Assembly: GCF_002237595.1 (NCBI RefSeq)
Contig: NZ_CP022529.1
Span: 5,238,001-5,302,000 of the forward strand
Direction of reading: 5' to 3'
Length of the DNA stretch: 64,000 bases
DNA from: Labrenzia sp. VG12
GTDB taxonomy: Bacteria; Pseudomonadota; Alphaproteobacteria; Rhizobiales; Stappiaceae
Position numbers and translations under genes: made by a program. Positions 62,312-64,000 of this stretch are shown here, piece by piece. The first letter of the stretch is position 1. Every line of letters starts with the position of its first letter. The notes under the pieces were generated by a model that did not search any database, was not told where the DNA came from, and saw nothing but the letters and a program-made list of their open reading frames with translations.

Positions 62312-62338
62312 AGGGGCGCTGATTTGATCAGCGCCCCT
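62312..62338. terminator. Strong hairpin between the epimerase gene and the next gene
   Basis: AGGGGCGCTGAT and ATCAGCGCCCCT form perfect 12-bp arms around TTG. Only TTC follows, so intrinsic termination would be weak. It lies 127 nt after the epimerase stop and 32 nt before the next start, so it could also protect or regulate the downstream messenger. Confidence 0.5.
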
Positions 62339-62370
62339 TCAGCTTCGCAAAGCCGACCCAGGAGCTTCAT

Positions 62371-62799
62371 GTGCGTTTTCATTACCTGCGCCCAGGCACT
62401 GGCGATCAGTTGCGTGACGCAAGCGTGCCCGCAAGGTTCAAGGCGATTGTAGCCATTGAGGAAGAGCTCGACCCAAAAGCACGGGATGCTGTTTGCGATT
62501 GGCTCGTCGCCTCAGGCTGTCTTTACATGATGGCCTGGGGAGCTGGCTGCGAGATCTTTTACGATTGCGTCGACGAGACGATACGAGACCGACACGACTT
62601 TGGTGATATTCCGGTGGGTGCCGGCGTCGTGACAACCTGGCATGAAAACGAGCCCCTGTCCGAGGTCATGTGGTTCGCCAGGTTTGCAGCGGAGCATTCA
62701 GTCGCTGTGTTGCAGGACGTCGTGCTCGTTCATCTTTCTTCGGTTGACCGGCGTGAGGAGTTCAAGGATCTGTTCGAGCGCACCATGGCAGGCGACTGA
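62371..62799 (+). CDS. Conserved hypothetical protein
   Basis: A 142-residue soluble protein I do not recognise. It is acidic, with Trp-rich stretches (CLYMMAWGAGCEIFYDCVDE, TTWHENEPLSEVMWFARFAA) and ends SSVDRREEFKDLFERTM. The DxxDxTI-like middle and the WHENEPL segment look like conserved motifs. GTG 62371 with GGAG 8 nt upstream is used. A strong hairpin precedes it. It stands alone between the epimerase unit and a minus-strand gene. Confidence 0.7.
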   Translation: MRFHYLRPGTGDQLRDASVPARFKAIVAIEEELDPKARDAVCDWLVASGCLYMMAWGAGCEIFYDCVDETIRDRHDFGDIPVGAGVVTTWHENEPLSEVMWFARFAAEHSVAVLQDVVLVHLSSVDRREEFKDLFERTMAGD

Positions 62800-62922
62800 A
62801 ATCTGCGTGGCGGGTTCAAAGCGAATCCTGCCTGTCAGAATCCGGTCGCCAGAGGCAGGAGCATCGCTGCCCCTGCCAGAATATCGACCGGAGCGTCCGG
62901 ATTGGCGGTCAGGCTCTTGCGA

Positions 62923-63303
62923 TCACGGATTAAGCACGATCACCTTGGTCTGCCCGCCGTTACAGGTCCAGCAGCAGCTGGAACAGCGGTTGCGGTTCTT
63001 GTAGCCGACGCCCCAATAGAGGTTGGAGCGGTTCTTGACCCATGCGCCGTAACAGATCTTCTCGCCGCTCCGGCAGGATATGTTGATGGTTTTGACCGAG
63101 TAGTCGTCCAGCACATAGACCCTGTTGTTACCTGGCCAGACATGGCCGCGGCGGGTGTCGGAATAAAGCTCGACATTCACCACATTGGGATGCTTGCTCT
63201 CGAACTGCCACAGCAGTGATCCGGCTTCGGCCGATTGTGTGGCCGTGCCGAAATAAACCACGGAAAAAACAAGAAGGATGGCGCCGATAAGCCCCTTACG
63301 CAT
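62923..63303 (-). CDS. Small secreted cysteine-rich protein
   Basis: A 126-residue protein with signal peptide MRKGLIGAILLVFSVVYFG...AEA. The mature part has FESKHPNVVNVELYSDTRRG, HVWPGNNRVYVLDD, then a cluster of cysteines: CRSGEKICYGAWV and RCSSCCWTCNGG (six Cys in the last ~55 residues). Function unknown; the Cys pattern suggests disulfides or metal binding outside the cytoplasm. The WGVGYKNRNRCSSCCW part looks like the most constrained region. No neighbouring gene on the same strand is close. Confidence 0.78.
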   Translation of the reverse strand: MRKGLIGAILLVFSVVYFGTATQSAEAGSLLWQFESKHPNVVNVELYSDTRRGHVWPGNNRVYVLDDYSVKTINISCRSGEKICYGAWVKNRSNLYWGVGYKNRNRCSSCCWTCNGGQTKVIVLNP

Positions 63304-63426
63304 AAAACTTCCCCCCAGAAGAAATATGGCTTCTGGTTCGCCCGGTGGCGGACCGTAAAACCAAGTCGCTTCAAGTATGACGTCAATTGCAGTGGCAACG
63401 CAAGGGAAGTCATATGAGGCCTTCGT

Positions 63427-64000
63427 CTAGGCAGCGGTTTGCAGCCAGTCCCGGAAAGCGGAGACCGGTCGCGTCAACGTGCGCGCCGGAGAGCGAACGA
63501 ACCAGTAGCCGGTGTCGAGTTCCACGACGGCCCAGTCCGGGGTGATCAGGTGTCCGGCGTCCAGTTCCTGGGAGACAAAACGCCTGTCAATGACAATCGC
63601 TCCCATGCCGGCGATTGCCGCCTGAATGGCAAGGTCGCGGCTTTGCAGCACCGTGCCGGAATTGGTGTCGGGATGCTGAAGACCGGCGGCCTCCAGCCAT
63701 TGGATCCAGTCGTTGCGGCGCGACGCGCTGTGCAGGAGGCGCAGGTCCTTCAGGATCTCGGGGGCATCGGGGTCTTTTCCCTGCAACAGGGCAGGTGCCA
63801 TGGCAACGACCAGATGCTCCTTCCAGAGCAAATGGCTTTCAACGCTCGGCCAGTTGCCGGTGCCGAGCCGGATGGCGCAGTCGTAATTTTCCCGGTCAAG
63901 ATCAACCATGCGCGTGGAGGCCGATAGAAGCAGTTCGACATCGGGCTGTTCGGCCTGAAAGGCCGGCAGACGCGGGATCAGCCACCGTGTGGCAAAGGTC
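63427..64000 (-). CDS. LysR-family transcriptional regulator, effector domain (5' end outside window)
   Basis: The C-terminal ~190 residues of a GcvA-like LysR regulator. The frame is open to the right edge. Seen: FATRWLIPRLPAFQAEQPDV at the start of the effector domain, YDCAIRLGTGNWP, LLWKEHLVVAMAPALLQ, DWIQWLEAAGLQHPDTNSG, AAIAGMGAIVIDRRFVSQEL and a C-terminal FRDWLQ. The DNA-binding helix lies outside the window. The target is unknown. Confidence 0.9.
   Translation of the reverse strand, partial: TFATRWLIPRLPAFQAEQPDVELLLSASTRMVDLDRENYDCAIRLGTGNWPSVESHLLWKEHLVVAMAPALLQGKDPDAPEILKDLRLLHSASRRNDWIQWLEAAGLQHPDTNSGTVLQSRDLAIQAAIAGMGAIVIDRRFVSQELDAGHLITPDWAVVELDTGYWFVRSPARTLTRPVSAFRDWLQTAA

Overview
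The window is 64 kb of high-GC, densely coding DNA from an alphaproteobacterium. The gene order def ... fmt-GNAT-truA ... dapE-(membrane protein)-dapD, a complete Tad/Cpa pilus locus, a MaoC/phosphate-acetyltransferase fusion next to acetate kinase, and several Liv/ribose-type ABC importers all point to the Hyphomicrobiales, most likely a marine Stappiaceae member (Roseibium/Labrenzia type). That placement is an inference from protein families and synteny; no rRNA or tRNA gene was seen. No phage, insertion sequence or CRISPR array was recognised. One dense cluster of nested inverted repeats lies between marC and fmt.

Layout. 0-7 kb: the end of a phosphomannomutase/phosphoglucomutase gene, an aldose 1-epimerase, an acetylpolyamine amidohydrolase (class II HDAC fold), a HAD phosphatase, a PhnD-like binding protein, and an acyl-phosphate module (MaoC-PTA fusion plus AckA). 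7-18.4 kb: the Tad pilus locus. It has two TadE-type minor pilins and a stand-alone CpaC-N-terminal-like protein on the minus strand. The plus strand carries flp, cpaA, then cpaB-C-D-E-F-tadB-tadC as one transcription unit. 18.5-26.5 kb: a sugar/sugar-acid catabolic cassette (ribose-type ABC importer, zinc alcohol dehydrogenase, GntR-type regulator, L-fucose-dehydrogenase-like aldo-keto reductase, mannitol/mannonate-type dehydrogenase, fuconolactonase-like amidohydrolase). It separates tadC from a tadD-like TPR lipoprotein at 26.6 kb. 27.5-35.6 kb: leucyl aminopeptidase, MarR regulator, NlpC/P60 hydrolase, RmuC, peptide deformylase, MarC, methionyl-tRNA formyltransferase, GNAT, TruA. 35.6-42 kb: FkbM methyltransferase, an orphan solute-binding protein, membrane proteins and a large MscS channel, placed between truA and dapE. 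42-46 kb: DapE, a membrane protein, DapD, an EamA transporter. 46-55.6 kb: a ten-gene catabolic operon (cyclase-family hydrolase, cupin, SDR, 3-hydroxyacyl-CoA dehydrogenase, full Liv ABC importer, BKACE beta-keto acid cleavage enzyme) with a divergent IclR regulator. 55.6-64 kb: MOSC protein, a CHASE/PAS/GGDEF/EAL c-di-GMP enzyme, a GbsR/MarR-type regulator controlling a DUF4166 plus membrane-fused epimerase pair, two small unknown proteins and a partial LysR regulator.

The best leads from the raw sequence are regulatory. Three copies of an AT-rich operator-like element sit in the two divergent promoter regions of the sugar cassette. A 20-bp perfect palindrome of the form ATTTCT-N8-AGAAAT is centred on the start codon of the GbsR-type regulator and recurs with identical spacing upstream of its neighbouring operon. 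The BKACE operon is the best candidate for an undescribed catabolic pathway. Starts were moved from the longest ORF to internal codons where a ribosome binding site, signal peptide or family length supported it.
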